Source: CAYZUE01 sp964481825
Lineage (GTDB): Archaea > Hydrothermarchaeota > Hydrothermarchaeia > Hydrothermarchaeales > JALUUU01
Assembly: GCA_964481825.1 (NCBI GenBank)
Contig: CAYZUE010000003.1
Span: 1-48,738 of the forward strand
DNA length: 48,738 nt
Reading direction: 5' to 3'
How positions within the stretch are numbered: position 1 is the first letter of the stretch; every line of letters begins with the position of its first letter. Of this stretch, positions 32,256 to 41,238 are shown piece after piece. A program made the position numbers and the translations under genes. Under the pieces are notes generated by a model, which made no database searches, had not been told where the DNA came from, and saw only the letters and a list, made by a program, of their open reading frames with translations.

Positions 32256-34085
32256 TCATTTTCTATGTCTCAATTTTATTGCAAGGCCTTTTACTGCCCT
32301 AGTCATTTCAAGACCATTAAGTAAGGACTTACCAACACCGACTAAATCACCATCATAAATAACTATGACTTCATCTCCAGGTCTTATCTCCATTCCCGCT
32401 TTATCAACACCCACACAAAATATGCTGTCTGTTTTTGGTTCAAATGAAATATTGACTAAATATTTTCCATGTTCTTTTAACAAATCTCCACCTCTTAAAG
32501 TTAGAGCTAAAAGCCCGTTGATAGGATTAAGAGCTGCAACCTGTTCTCCCATATAATTTAGTTGATATCTCCTAACTTTTGCTCCTTTGGGGAGAAGATA
32601 TTTACCAGATCCAAGTCCAAATTGAAAGTCACAAATCGCCCTAATTTTGTCAATTTTATCAATGTATGATATTTTCTCATTTGTCAAAAAATCACCGATT
32701 TGTTCACTGAGAAATTTTAAGGCGGTGCTTGATAAAATCATCTTTTTCCCAAGATTAATACCCGCAGAAGTACAAATGTCCCTGTAACGGCCGTCAACAT
32801 GAGCGAAAGCATTTGTATGAGCTTTATCTAAGTAATCCTTAAGCTGAGCAACAACCTCGGATATCTCATCTCTTGTCCAATGCCCAGTAACTGGTACATC
32901 ATACCTAGATGCTGGATATACGCCCTCAAGTTCTCTTGGAACTATTCCCAAAGGAGAGGTAATTGTAATCTCCTGAATTAAGCCTAATTTTCCTTTAGCA
33001 CCCCTTCTAATATATTTCTGAAAAATCATGTGTGATTTTGACTTATGGTAAGGTTTTTTTGCTGAACAAGGGAGTATAATGCTTAATTTCTTTTCTTCTG
33101 ATGGAGTATATCGTTTTAATAGTCTCTTTTGCCATCTTCTAACTTCAGGTCTATTATATGACTCCTGTGAAATAAACTCTATCACAGTTCTAGAGGATAT
33201 TGGAGTGTATCTCTCAAGATAATCACCCTTTTTTTGATCTAGAATCCGTAATAACGTCATGGATCTTGTATCATAACCGGATTTCTCTTCAACTAGCTCT
33301 CTTAATCGATCCTCCTTAATTGATTCCCTAATTTCTGATACAATGCTTCTAATAAAATCTAAGTTATGTTTAAACAAGTACTTTGGATTATCAACGACTT
33401 TTTCAGAAGGTTTTCCGTTACAGGCCCTGCAGTAGCAAACTGATTCGGTTTCTCTACGAATTTTAGGTCCTCTAGGTGTGAGAAATTCGCCTTTAGTTGA
33501 ACATAAAATAGCTTCTGAAGAATCGAAAAAATCAATTCCCATATAAGCGAGGATGGGAAATAGAGTTGTAGGTGCAAATGGAAAGTATAGTGCTGAATTT
33601 GGTGATGTAGCTTCTCTTATTAGTGGAATAGTTTCTGCTAATAAATGTGGTTTCTCTGCTAGTTTTTGGCCGTTGGGAATAACAATAAGTGGCCTATCAT
33701 TAAATTCCTCTGCGCAACTCTCGATGAGATCAGGAAATTTACCACCAGTTAAAACAATTCCCTGTCCTGGATATTTTCTTATAATCTCATATGATTTTAT
33801 TGTAGCCTCTTCTACAATAGCTCTGGGAATATCGAAACCTATAGAAAAATCGGGGAGTATTCCAAATTTAGATTGATTAATTTTATTTTTTTCAAAAAAA
33901 GTATAGTCGTAGATAATTGGGTTTTTTCTTGTGCGCAAGTTTGAATTTGTAAGATAAATATCATGTTTTTCTGGATAATCTGGAAAATGAAAAAAATTTG
34001 GTGTAGGTACAATTTGCCCATTTAAATTGAACTTACCAATCCTGCCAGGGCCACTATGTTTGATTATCTCTAGATATGTATCCAT
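32256..34085 (-). CDS. arcS: Archaeosine synthase ArcS (TgtA2)
   Basis: A 609-residue paralog of archaeal tRNA-guanine transglycosylase. The N-terminal TGT-like domain has lost the typical exchange site; the central part has Cys residues (CYCRACNG near 209-216) that bind zinc, and IILPCSAKKPYHKSKSHMIF (about 333-352) is the conserved core of the ArcS-specific domain. PHxWT-like PVTGHWTRDEI follows. The last 75 residues (VRRYQLNYMGEQVAALNPINGLLALTLRGG...GDEVIVIYDGDLVGVGKSLL) are a PUA domain that grips tRNA. It transfers lysine onto preQ0-tRNA; RaSEA then completes archaeosine. Confidence 0.92.
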   Translation of the reverse strand: MDTYLEIIKHSGPGRIGKFNLNGQIVPTPNFFHFPDYPEKHDIYLTNSNLRTRKNPIIYDYTFFEKNKINQSKFGILPDFSIGFDIPRAIVEEATIKSYEIIRKYPGQGIVLTGGKFPDLIESCAEEFNDRPLIVIPNGQKLAEKPHLLAETIPLIREATSPNSALYFPFAPTTLFPILAYMGIDFFDSSEAILCSTKGEFLTPRGPKIRRETESVCYCRACNGKPSEKVVDNPKYLFKHNLDFIRSIVSEIRESIKEDRLRELVEEKSGYDTRSMTLLRILDQKKGDYLERYTPISSRTVIEFISQESYNRPEVRRWQKRLLKRYTPSEEKKLSIILPCSAKKPYHKSKSHMIFQKYIRRGAKGKLGLIQEITITSPLGIVPRELEGVYPASRYDVPVTGHWTRDEISEVVAQLKDYLDKAHTNAFAHVDGRYRDICTSAGINLGKKMILSSTALKFLSEQIGDFLTNEKISYIDKIDKIRAICDFQFGLGSGKYLLPKGAKVRRYQLNYMGEQVAALNPINGLLALTLRGGDLLKEHGKYLVNISFEPKTDSIFCVGVDKAGMEIRPGDEVIVIYDGDLVGVGKSLLNGLEMTRAVKGLAIKLRHRK

Positions 34086-34126
34086 ATAGAATTCTTTTAA
34101 TCTGTATGTTTATTAGGTTATTGTGG

Positions 34127-35311
34127 CTAAACAATTCCTATTTCTTCATCTGTTAAATAACATGCAGGATCAGATGCCCAAACATCCCCATACATTGCCT
34201 CTGCACGAACTCGAAAGTTACCATTACAGATTTCAAGAAATTTGCAAACACTACAACGCCCTTTCAATAAATGCTTTCTATTTTTCAATCCTGCCATTAA
34301 AGGATCACTTGTGTCCGTCCATATATCTGAGAATTTACGTTCCTTAATATTTCCAAAAGAATAATTCCACCAAAATTGATCGGCATGAACGTTTCCGAGG
34401 TTATCGATGTTTCCTATTGCAATACCTGAATTGTTACCACCATTCCATCGAAGCAAATTATAAACTTCCTCTGCCCTTTCTGGCTGTTCTTCCTTTAGAA
34501 CAAGATATAAGTAAACGGCATCAGCATGATTATCAACAGTTAGAATTTCAGTGTTATTAGCGTCACAGAAAAGATCAAGCGTTTTGTCGAGAATTAAGTC
34601 AACTACCTCTCTGGCAGTTTTTGTATCCAGATCTTCCTCCATCATTTTATTTCCTCTACCAGAGTAAACAAGATGATAGAAACATGCTCGCTTTACCTTC
34701 TCTTCATCAATAAGGTCGAAAATATCTGGTAAATCACGATAATTATTTTTATTAATAGTGAAGCGTAGTCCAGATTTAACCCCTATCTTATTACAATTGC
34801 GTATGCCTTCAAGAGAATCTTCGAATGCACCATTTACACCCCGAAATTTGTCGTTTGTTGATTCTAAACCATCGATACTGACACCTACATAAGAGACACC
34901 CGCATCTTTAATTTTCTGAGCAATTTTTGGGGTTATCAGAGTTCCATTTGTACTGATAACGGTTCTTAGTCCCTTATTCCCCGCATATTTTATAAGTTCA
35001 AAAAGATTCTCTCTAAGAATGGGTTCTCCCCCAGAAAAAAGTAGTACTGGAACCTTAAAAGCAGCAAGATCGTCAATCATAGTTGTTGATTCTTTTACTG
35101 ATAATTCTCCCGAGAATTCACGATTTGAGGCATCTGCGTAGCAATGTTTACACCTTAGATTACATTTTCTAGTCGTGTTCCAAACTACTATTGGCTTCTT
35201 ATCCAATGAGAATTGTAAAAGATCATGAGGTAGCTTAGCGCTATCCCTACCGTATCGTAAAGCATCCCCTTGTGAATACTTTTTACATAGCAATTTGCTG
35301 AAACCAATCAT
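34127..35311 (-). CDS. ahbC: Radical SAM heme-synthesis enzyme, AhbC type
   Basis: A 394-residue radical SAM/SPASM protein of the siroheme-dependent heme pathway. The start MIGFSKLLC...DALRYGRDSAKLP is typical of AhbC/NirJ proteins, and the cluster motif CNLRCKHC lies at about 49-56. The C-terminal SPASM Cys set includes CSVCKFLEICNGN (about 354-366) and DPACYLTDEEIG. AhbC removes acetate side chains from didecarboxysiroheme to give Fe-coproporphyrin III; the close relative AhbD (heme synthase) is the main alternative. It is downstream of ahbB by 13 bases in one operon. Confidence 0.8.
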   Translation of the reverse strand: MIGFSKLLCKKYSQGDALRYGRDSAKLPHDLLQFSLDKKPIVVWNTTRKCNLRCKHCYADASNREFSGELSVKESTTMIDDLAAFKVPVLLFSGGEPILRENLFELIKYAGNKGLRTVISTNGTLITPKIAQKIKDAGVSYVGVSIDGLESTNDKFRGVNGAFEDSLEGIRNCNKIGVKSGLRFTINKNNYRDLPDIFDLIDEEKVKRACFYHLVYSGRGNKMMEEDLDTKTAREVVDLILDKTLDLFCDANNTEILTVDNHADAVYLYLVLKEEQPERAEEVYNLLRWNGGNNSGIAIGNIDNLGNVHADQFWWNYSFGNIKERKFSDIWTDTSDPLMAGLKNRKHLLKGRCSVCKFLEICNGNFRVRAEAMYGDVWASDPACYLTDEEIGIV

Positions 35312-35324
35312 CTTAACTCTACCC

Positions 35325-35804
35325 TTACTCGTACCGTTTGTAAGTTTTTTTGTACTCTTTGCTGCTATAGAGCATTATGTAATTATTAATACCAACTGCA
35401 GTGGATAGCTTCTCAGCAGTTTTTATAACACTTTTAGTATCGTATCCGTGGATCATAGTATAGAGATTAAATTCCCACTTACCTGGAATAAGGGGACGCT
35501 CATAGCAATGCGTAACTTCTTCAAAATTCGCAAGTTTATTACCTACTTCCTCAATCATATCTGGAGGAATATTCCACGCTATCAGCGGGTTAGCTTTAAT
35601 TCCGAGCTTCCTATGCCTCATAGAAGCGCTGAATCTTCGAATGATTCCGTTGTCAACCATTTTTTGAATCTTGTCAATAACTTCTTCTTCACTTATTCCA
35701 AGTTTCTTAGATACAATTAAAAAAGGTCTAGATTCTAACGGAATATTGTCTTGCATTATTCGGAGTATGTCCTCATCGGTTTTGTCTAATTTGACTAGAG
35801 TCAT
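35325..35804 (-). CDS. ahbB: Siroheme decarboxylase subunit AhbB
   Basis: A 159-residue Lrp/AsnC-like protein without regulator function, which with AhbA decarboxylates siroheme. An N-terminal winged-helix-like part (LDKTDEDILRIMQDNIPLESRPFLIVSKKLGISEEEVI) precedes IIRRFSASMRHRKLGIKANPLIAWNIP (about 53-79, with the active-site-type Arg/His region) and a ferredoxin-like C-terminal fold (WEFNLYTMIHGYD). The 'RHRKLG' element is nearer to AhbB than AhbA. The start overlaps the ahbA stop by four bases. Confidence 0.85.
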   Translation of the reverse strand: MTLVKLDKTDEDILRIMQDNIPLESRPFLIVSKKLGISEEEVIDKIQKMVDNGIIRRFSASMRHRKLGIKANPLIAWNIPPDMIEEVGNKLANFEEVTHCYERPLIPGKWEFNLYTMIHGYDTKSVIKTAEKLSTAVGINNYIMLYSSKEYKKTYKRYE

Positions 35805-36259
35805 TTTATATCAAACTTCACATTTATTTTGAATTTTCTAATTACTGGAAGATTTAGAAGGTCTTCATGGGGTACATTTTTTCGAATATCTCTAATATTT
35901 TGTTCCAAATCATCTTTGCTATTTGCAATTATTGTAGCCCAGATATTATACTCATGATTCCTAGCATAGTTGTGGGTAATATTCTTGTATGAATTAAGTT
36001 TCTCTGCTATTTTATCACGATTTTGATCAGGCACTTTCAATGCAATAAGGGTGCTGGCATAACCTACTTTCTTAGAATCTATACGTAAGCCAAATTTCCG
36101 AATGATACCCTCGTTAGTTAATTTGTTAATCCTGGAGAACAGTTCTTCCTCTGTGATGTTTATTTTTCCAGCTATTTCCCTAAACGGATATTTAACTATG
36201 GGAAGGTTCCCTTGAAGTTCTCTCAAAATACTTTTGTCCTTAGAATCTAAGTTTGTCAT
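35801..36259 (-). CDS. ahbA: Siroheme decarboxylase subunit AhbA
   Basis: A 152-residue Lrp/AsnC-like partner of AhbB. It starts LDSKDKSILRELQGNLPIVKYPF (4-26), continues with IIRKFGLRIDSKKVGYASTLIALKVP (about 53-78), the 'DSKKxG' form typical of AhbA, and has a C-terminal ferredoxin-like part with HNYARNHEYNIWATI. I start at the ATG at 36259 rather than the longer frame to 36292, because the added residues are hydrophobic and unlike the family. It is the first gene of ahbA-ahbB-ahbC. Confidence 0.85.
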   Translation of the reverse strand: MTNLDSKDKSILRELQGNLPIVKYPFREIAGKINITEEELFSRINKLTNEGIIRKFGLRIDSKKVGYASTLIALKVPDQNRDKIAEKLNSYKNITHNYARNHEYNIWATIIANSKDDLEQNIRDIRKNVPHEDLLNLPVIRKFKINVKFDIK

Positions 36260-36299
36260 AGTTAATACATAGAAATAATTGAAAACTAACAAGGGTAAA

Positions 36300-36512
36300 A
36301 TGATAGCAATTGTTACATCTAAAATGAAATTTAACTGCAGAATGATTAAAGAATTAAATAATCATAGTTTGAAATTTATTGGATTCAAAGTAGATGAAGA
36401 ATCAACAACAAATTACATATCCACTAGAAGATTTGGATTTACAAATAATGTAAGTAATAGTGAGCTCAGTCTAGAAGAGGCTATATCGAAGTGCATACAA
36501 AAAGAACAATGA
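36300..36512 (+). CDS. Small hypothetical protein overlapping lhr
   Basis: A 70-residue basic protein with no family I recognise (IAIVTSKMKFNCRMIKELNN at 2-21; then FIGFKVDEESTTNYISTRRFGF). The ATG at 36300 follows AAGGGT; its stop TGA overlaps the lhr ATG (ATGA, 36509-36512), which is the usual sign of coupled translation and argues that it is real. The arrangement suggests a role with the helicase Lhr. It diverges from the ahb operon over a 40-base gap that must hold both promoters. Confidence 0.6.
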   Translation: MIAIVTSKMKFNCRMIKELNNHSLKFIGFKVDEESTTNYISTRRFGFTNNVSNSELSLEEAISKCIQKEQ

Positions 36513-39292
36513 AATCCTTTACATTACTAAGAAAGGGGATAAGGGAAGGACTAAGTGAATTTGGATTTAAAAAGCCTACAATTATACAATCTCTTGCAAT
36601 ACCCGAAATTCTGAAAGGAAATAATTGTCTCTTAATAGCACCCACTGGTATAGGAAAGACAGAAGCAGCTATCCTCCCAATTTTTCACAAATTTCTAAAA
36701 AAAAGGGAAAAAGGTATAAACATCCTTTATATTACCCCCCTTCGAGCCCTTAATAGAGACATCCTTGAGAGAATGGAATGGTGGTCAAAAAAATTAGATA
36801 TTAAAATAGACGTTCGGCACGGAGACACCTCCCAATACCATAGGCGAAAACAAGCTTTAAATCCTCCTCAAATGCTTATAACAACACCCGAGACTCTGCA
36901 GGCGATTCTACCTGGATCTGTTATGAAAAACCATCTTAGAGACGTGCGCTACGTTATTATCGATGAGGTTCATGAATTCGCTGAGGATAAACGTGGAGCT
37001 CAATTAAGCGTCGCTCTTGAGAGATTAAGTGAGATTACAAAAAAAAAGTTTCAGAGAATTGGGATCAGTGCAACAATAGGTTCGCCTAAAATAGTATCGA
37101 GATTTTTAGCTGGAAAAAATAAAATGAAAATTCTTAAGGCATCTCCTGCTAAGAATATTGATATTAAAGTAGTCAAACCTAAACCTGTACGGTATGGGAG
37201 AGATATTGCTGCTAGAACGTATTCAAATCTAAGAGCTTCTTATCGAATAGCTATGATTATAAGCCTTCTGCGTAAACATAAATCAGTTTTAATTTTCGTA
37301 AATACGCGAGAAATGGCTGAAATTCTTGCATCCCGCTTCAATATCCTAGGGGAAAATGTAGGTATCCATCACAGCTCTATTTCTCAAGAGGCACGAGTTA
37401 GAGCTGAAAAAGAATTCAAGGAAATGAAGTATGATGGATTAATTTGTACATCTTCTTTAGAGCTTGGTATAGATATTGGAAGTATTGACCTAGTGTTACA
37501 GTATAAAAGTCCTAAACAGGTGACGCGTCTCTTACAACGCATAGGTCGCTCGGGACATAAAATTGGTCAGACTTCAAAAGGTATTATAATTTCTACTAAT
37601 TCTGATGATATTTTAGAATCGTTAGTAATTACACGGAAAGCTTTGGATGAGGAATTAGAAGGAATTATCATCCATGATAAACCATTTGATGTTCTTGCTC
37701 ACCAACTAGTAGGATTGGCACTCGATAAAGGGGTAGTTAATAAAAAGGATGCATTGGACTTAATCAGAAGGAGTGCCATTTATAATAATTTGAGTAAGGA
37801 GGAACTCGAGGAAGTCCTCCAGCTAATGCGATCTCTAAGGCTCCTATGGGTAAGAGAAGAGAGCTTTAGCAAAAGGCGAAGTGCCTGGGAATATTATTAT
37901 AGTAATCTTTCAACTATACCAGATGAACGGAGATACTTTGTAAAAAATTTAGTTTCTAGAGAAGGTCTAGGTGTTCTAGATGAGGCTTTTGTTGTAAATT
38001 ACATTGCTCCTGAGAATCTGATAATTTTTAAAGGTTCACCCTGGCGAGTGGTAACTGTTGATGAAGATGTAATTGAAGTTGAACCTATTAGTAATGTAAC
38101 AGGTGCAATACCCTCCTGGGTAGGGGAAGAAATAGCCGTACAATTTAATGTAGCAAATGAAGTTGGAAAGCTACGAAGACTAGGGGGTAAAATAGGAGAG
38201 GATTCATTAGCTAAATATCCAACGGATAATTATACAAAAAAATTAGCATTTTCACAAGTTAGAAGACATCTTAAAATGGGTATCCCAATCCCAAGTGACA
38301 ACAGAATCCTTGTTGAAATGATTAACGATTTTATTATAATTCACTCATGCTTTGGTATGAAAGTCAACCAAACACTAGGTAGAGTATTATCAATATTATT
38401 AACATCTCAACTAGGTCATGAAGTATCCCTCCAGACTGATCCTTATAGGATAATTCTTCAGTCCCCATCTTTATTGAAAAAAAAGACTCTAAAAGAACTC
38501 TTAGATATTGATGCTAAAGGCATAAAACCACTACTAAATTTAAGTCTGAAAAGAAGTTCATTATTTAGATGGAAATTTGTCCATGTTGCCAAACGGTTTG
38601 GAGCTATATCTAAGAATATTTCATATAACCACATTTCTATCCGGCGTTTAATTGACACTTACGATGAGTCACCAATATACAAAGAGACTCTTAATGAAAT
38701 TTTTAAAGATAAATTAGATTTAAAGAACACTAGTAAGGTACTAAATAGTATAAAATCTGGAAAGATAAAAGTTGAATATATCAGGCCTAAAAAACTTTCT
38801 CCACTAGCAGAGCTTGGATTGAAGTCACATGGCGAGATTATTCTACCAGCCAGAGCTGAACATATGATTCGTAAAGCCCTGGAGAAACGATTGGGAGATA
38901 AAAGGGTTAAATTATTCTGTCTTTACTGTGCTGATTGGTCGATTTATCTTAAAGTGAAAAATTTTAGTGACCCGACTTTATGTAAAAAATGCGGCGCGAG
39001 AATGTTGACTGTGATAAAGAGAAAATTCAAACAGCATATATCTCTATTCAAACATTTTAAAAGAGGGGGGAAAATCACTGAAGAAGAAGAAAAAGAAATC
39101 AAGAGAATGCAGAAGTCAGCGAATCTTGTCCTTTCATATGGGAAGCGAGCAATAATAACTCAGGCTGGGTGGGGGATAGGTCCTGAAATAGCGAAAAGGG
39201 TTCTCATAGCAACGAACAAAGAAAATGAGCTGTATGCAAATATACTAAATGCAGAACGTAATTATGCTAAGACTAAGAGGTTCTGGGATTAA
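36509..39292 (+). CDS. lhr: Lhr-family superfamily 2 helicase
   Basis: A helicase of about 927 residues. Walker A is in LLIAPTGIGKTEAAIL, the Walker B box is VIIDEVHEFAEDKRG, motif III is ISATIG, and the second RecA domain has LICTSSLELGIDIGSIDLVLQYKSP and LLQRIGRSGH. The large Lhr C-terminal region follows, ending with a zinc ribbon (CLYC about 807-810, CKKC about 827-830) and basic residues. Lhr proteins unwind RNA-DNA hybrids and DNA forks and act in repair. The ATG at 36509 is chosen for its ATGA overlap; an in-frame GTG lies at 36491. Confidence 0.93.
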   Translation: MKSFTLLRKGIREGLSEFGFKKPTIIQSLAIPEILKGNNCLLIAPTGIGKTEAAILPIFHKFLKKREKGINILYITPLRALNRDILERMEWWSKKLDIKIDVRHGDTSQYHRRKQALNPPQMLITTPETLQAILPGSVMKNHLRDVRYVIIDEVHEFAEDKRGAQLSVALERLSEITKKKFQRIGISATIGSPKIVSRFLAGKNKMKILKASPAKNIDIKVVKPKPVRYGRDIAARTYSNLRASYRIAMIISLLRKHKSVLIFVNTREMAEILASRFNILGENVGIHHSSISQEARVRAEKEFKEMKYDGLICTSSLELGIDIGSIDLVLQYKSPKQVTRLLQRIGRSGHKIGQTSKGIIISTNSDDILESLVITRKALDEELEGIIIHDKPFDVLAHQLVGLALDKGVVNKKDALDLIRRSAIYNNLSKEELEEVLQLMRSLRLLWVREESFSKRRSAWEYYYSNLSTIPDERRYFVKNLVSREGLGVLDEAFVVNYIAPENLIIFKGSPWRVVTVDEDVIEVEPISNVTGAIPSWVGEEIAVQFNVANEVGKLRRLGGKIGEDSLAKYPTDNYTKKLAFSQVRRHLKMGIPIPSDNRILVEMINDFIIIHSCFGMKVNQTLGRVLSILLTSQLGHEVSLQTDPYRIILQSPSLLKKKTLKELLDIDAKGIKPLLNLSLKRSSLFRWKFVHVAKRFGAISKNISYNHISIRRLIDTYDESPIYKETLNEIFKDKLDLKNTSKVLNSIKSGKIKVEYIRPKKLSPLAELGLKSHGEIILPARAEHMIRKALEKRLGDKRVKLFCLYCADWSIYLKVKNFSDPTLCKKCGARMLTVIKRKFKQHISLFKHFKRGGKITEEEEKEIKRMQKSANLVLSYGKRAIITQAGWGIGPEIAKRVLIATNKENELYANILNAERNYAKTKRFWD

Positions 39293-39480
39293 ATAAGAAG
39301 ATTATTTAAAATTATATTAGAAAAAATCTCACAATATAGCGTGTCTTAAAAATAGGGTTTATAATAATTTAGCTTAATGTTTGCATCATAGAACTCTAAA
39401 AAAAAAATGCGACATAGAGGGATATTTTTCTTTTTAAAGGGAGAACAAATATTATTAATATTGATTTCCTATTAGAAAAT

Positions 39481-40098
39481 ATGAAACTTGATCTTCATAT
39501 GCACACTAATTACTCAAAAGACTGTAAAATGGAACCATCAACGATTGTAAACTACGCCATGAAATTAGGTCTTGATGGTATAGCTGTAACCGACCACGAA
39601 ACAATTAAAGGGGGATTAGCGGTCAAGAAGATTGCACCTAAAGAATTAGATATAATTGTCGGAAGCGAAATTAAGACTGACCGGGGAGAGGTTATAGGAT
39701 ATTTTATTGAGGATGAAATTCCTGGCGGTACACTTTATGATGTTGTAGATCAAATAAAAAATCAAAATGGATTGGCTATTGCACCTCATCCTTTTGATTT
39801 ATTCAGACCAAATAGTTTATTACCGACAGATGAAGACTCTAAGATATTGGATGGATTAGAAGTATTTAATTCAAGATGTATGCTCCATAAAACGAATAAA
39901 TCAGCTGAAAAATTTGCAAAAAAATATGGGTTAATAACAACTGCAGGCAGCGATGCTCATACACTAGATGAAATAGGAAATTCTGGAGTAGAAGTTGACG
40001 ATATTGAAGATATTCGAAAAAATAGGAGAATTAGAATTTTTGGTAAAAAAATGTCTATGACTAAACTGCTAAAGACTAAGATGAAGAGGTTTATTTAG
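39481..40098 (+). CDS. PHP-domain metal-dependent phosphoesterase
   Basis: A 205-residue PHP-fold hydrolase. The metal-binding motifs are visible: DLHMHTNYSKDC (3-14), VTDHETIKGG (about 36-45), APHPFDLF (about 100-107) and TAGSDAHTLDEIG (about 154-166). Family members are phosphoesterases (for example of histidinol phosphate or oligonucleotides); the substrate is unknown here. A basic tail (KLLKTKMKRFI) ends the protein. The upstream 188 bases are AT-rich with no gene. Confidence 0.87.
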   Translation: MKLDLHMHTNYSKDCKMEPSTIVNYAMKLGLDGIAVTDHETIKGGLAVKKIAPKELDIIVGSEIKTDRGEVIGYFIEDEIPGGTLYDVVDQIKNQNGLAIAPHPFDLFRPNSLLPTDEDSKILDGLEVFNSRCMLHKTNKSAEKFAKKYGLITTAGSDAHTLDEIGNSGVEVDDIEDIRKNRRIRIFGKKMSMTKLLKTKMKRFI

Positions 40099-40139
40099 GT
40101 GGAAAAATTTTTTTATCATAAAATTTGCTTTTTAGAAAT

Positions 40140-40811
40140 ATGAATAACTTGAAACTTGATGCGGCAATGTCTGCTTGCAAATTAATAAAGGATGGGCAAA
40201 TTGTAGGTTTGGGTACTGGTTCTACTGTAAGTTATGTACTCCAAGAGATTGGAAATAGAATAAAAGAAAACGAACTAAGAATCCAAGGTATTCCAACATC
40301 AAAAGCTACTCAGGAACTAGCACAGAAGATGGATATACCTTTAACAACCTTGGAAGAACATTATGATGTAGATATCGCAATAGACGGTGCTGACCAAGTT
40401 TCTTCATCTCTTGATCTTATTAAAGGCGGTGGAGGCGCCCACACTCGCGAGAAAATCGTAGCTAAACAGGCTAGAAAATTTGTAATTATAGTTGATGATG
40501 GAAAACTCTCAGAAAAATTGGATATACCTGTGCCCATTGAAATCCTCCCATTTTCAAGGAAAGTTACATCCGAGATTCTATCCACAATGAGTATAAAACA
40601 TTCCTTAAGAGGTTTAGAAACAAATCCATTAATAACTGATAACGGTAACTATATCCTGGACGTAGACTTTGGTGAGATAAAAGTACCAGGAGATCTTGAA
40701 TCTAAAATAAACTCTGTAATCGGGGTAGTTGAGAATGGGATTTTCTCAAAAATGGCGGATGAAGTTCATGTTGCATCTGCAAAAGGAATAAATATTTTAA
40801 AAAAAGGATAA
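40140..40811 (+). CDS. rpiA: Ribose-5-phosphate isomerase A
   Basis: A 223-residue RpiA interconverting ribose 5-phosphate and ribulose 5-phosphate. VGLGTGSTVSYVLQEIG (about 24-40), the GIPTSKATQELAQ segment, DIAIDGADQV (about 79-88), KGGGGAHTREKIVA (about 95-108) with the catalytic Glu and the C-terminal VVENGIFSKMADEVHVA are all typical. I prefer the ATG at 40140 over an in-frame TTG at 40125 because the family begins with the NLKLDAAMSACKLI helix. It supplies ribose for nucleotide synthesis; it is probably its own transcript. Confidence 0.95.
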   Translation: MNNLKLDAAMSACKLIKDGQIVGLGTGSTVSYVLQEIGNRIKENELRIQGIPTSKATQELAQKMDIPLTTLEEHYDVDIAIDGADQVSSSLDLIKGGGGAHTREKIVAKQARKFVIIVDDGKLSEKLDIPVPIEILPFSRKVTSEILSTMSIKHSLRGLETNPLITDNGNYILDVDFGEIKVPGDLESKINSVIGVVENGIFSKMADEVHVASAKGINILKKG

Positions 40812-40889
40812 TTAATTAGTTCTGAAAAAATAATTTAATAAAAATAAAAGACATAGATTGAAAATATGGTATCTAACCTTTAATTTATT

Positions 40890-40997
40890 GCCGGGGTAAC
40901 TCAGCCTGGTTAGAGTGCCACGCTCATAGGGTTGGTTTCGTAAGGCGGAACAGGTTGGGAGACGTGGAAGTCGCGGGTTCGAAGCCCGTCCCCGGCA
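40890..40997 (+). tRNA. tRNA-Met (CAT, elongator type) with a 33-base intron
   Basis: Acceptor GCCGGGG (40890-40896) pairs with CCCCGGC (40990-40996), then A73. The anticodon stem CCACG/CGTGG encloses CTCATA and A, with anticodon CAT at 40925-40927. An intron at 40929-40961 interrupts after position 37. A four-base-pair helix CTCA/TGGG flanked by three-base bulges TAG and AGA places both cuts as in a bulge-helix-bulge substrate of the archaeal splicing endonuclease. The acceptor differs from archaeal initiator tRNA (AGCGGGG), so elongator Met is favoured; tRNA-Ile2 is less likely. Confidence 0.9.
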
Positions 40998-41085
40998 TTC
41001 CTTTTAATCACACCTGAAGCCTTAGCCTTTAAGAGCTGTGAAAAGAAATATTTTTCAGGCGATAGATTTTTCCATATCCTTTATA

Positions 41086-41101
41086 CCCGAACATGTTCGG
41101 G
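41086..41101. promoter_or_regulatory. 16-base perfect palindrome next to a TATA box
   Basis: CCCGAACATGTTCGGG is a perfect inverted repeat. Directly after it comes GATATAAAATATTTAAAC (41101-41118), a TATA-like region whose centre is about 27-30 bases before the ATG at 41142. A site just upstream of the TATA box is where archaeal activators or some repressors bind. It is unlike a terminator, as no T-run follows. Confidence 0.6.
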
Positions 41102-41141
41102 ATATAAAATATTTAAACGCCCTTAAAATAAACTCTAAAAG

Positions 41142-41222
41142 ATGAGCAGTAAATTAGTGTCAGTCATCGACTACTGGGCAAGCCGAATATTCACCTCCAG
41201 GTACCTATTTTTCAAACGTTAA
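41142..41222 (+). CDS. Possible 26-residue peptide, leaderless
   Basis: A short ORF encoding a basic, partly amphipathic peptide (SKLVSVIDYWASRIF, then a TSRYLFFKR end). Its ATG is at the distance from the TATA box expected for a leaderless transcript. It could be a real microprotein, a leader peptide controlling the next ORF, or a chance ORF within a small RNA. The stretch 41142-41370 has visibly higher G+C than the DNA after it, which supports a transcribed function. I know no homolog. Confidence 0.35.
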   Translation: MSSKLVSVIDYWASRIFTSRYLFFKR

Positions 41223-41238
41223 TCTGAAAGGGCCTTAT

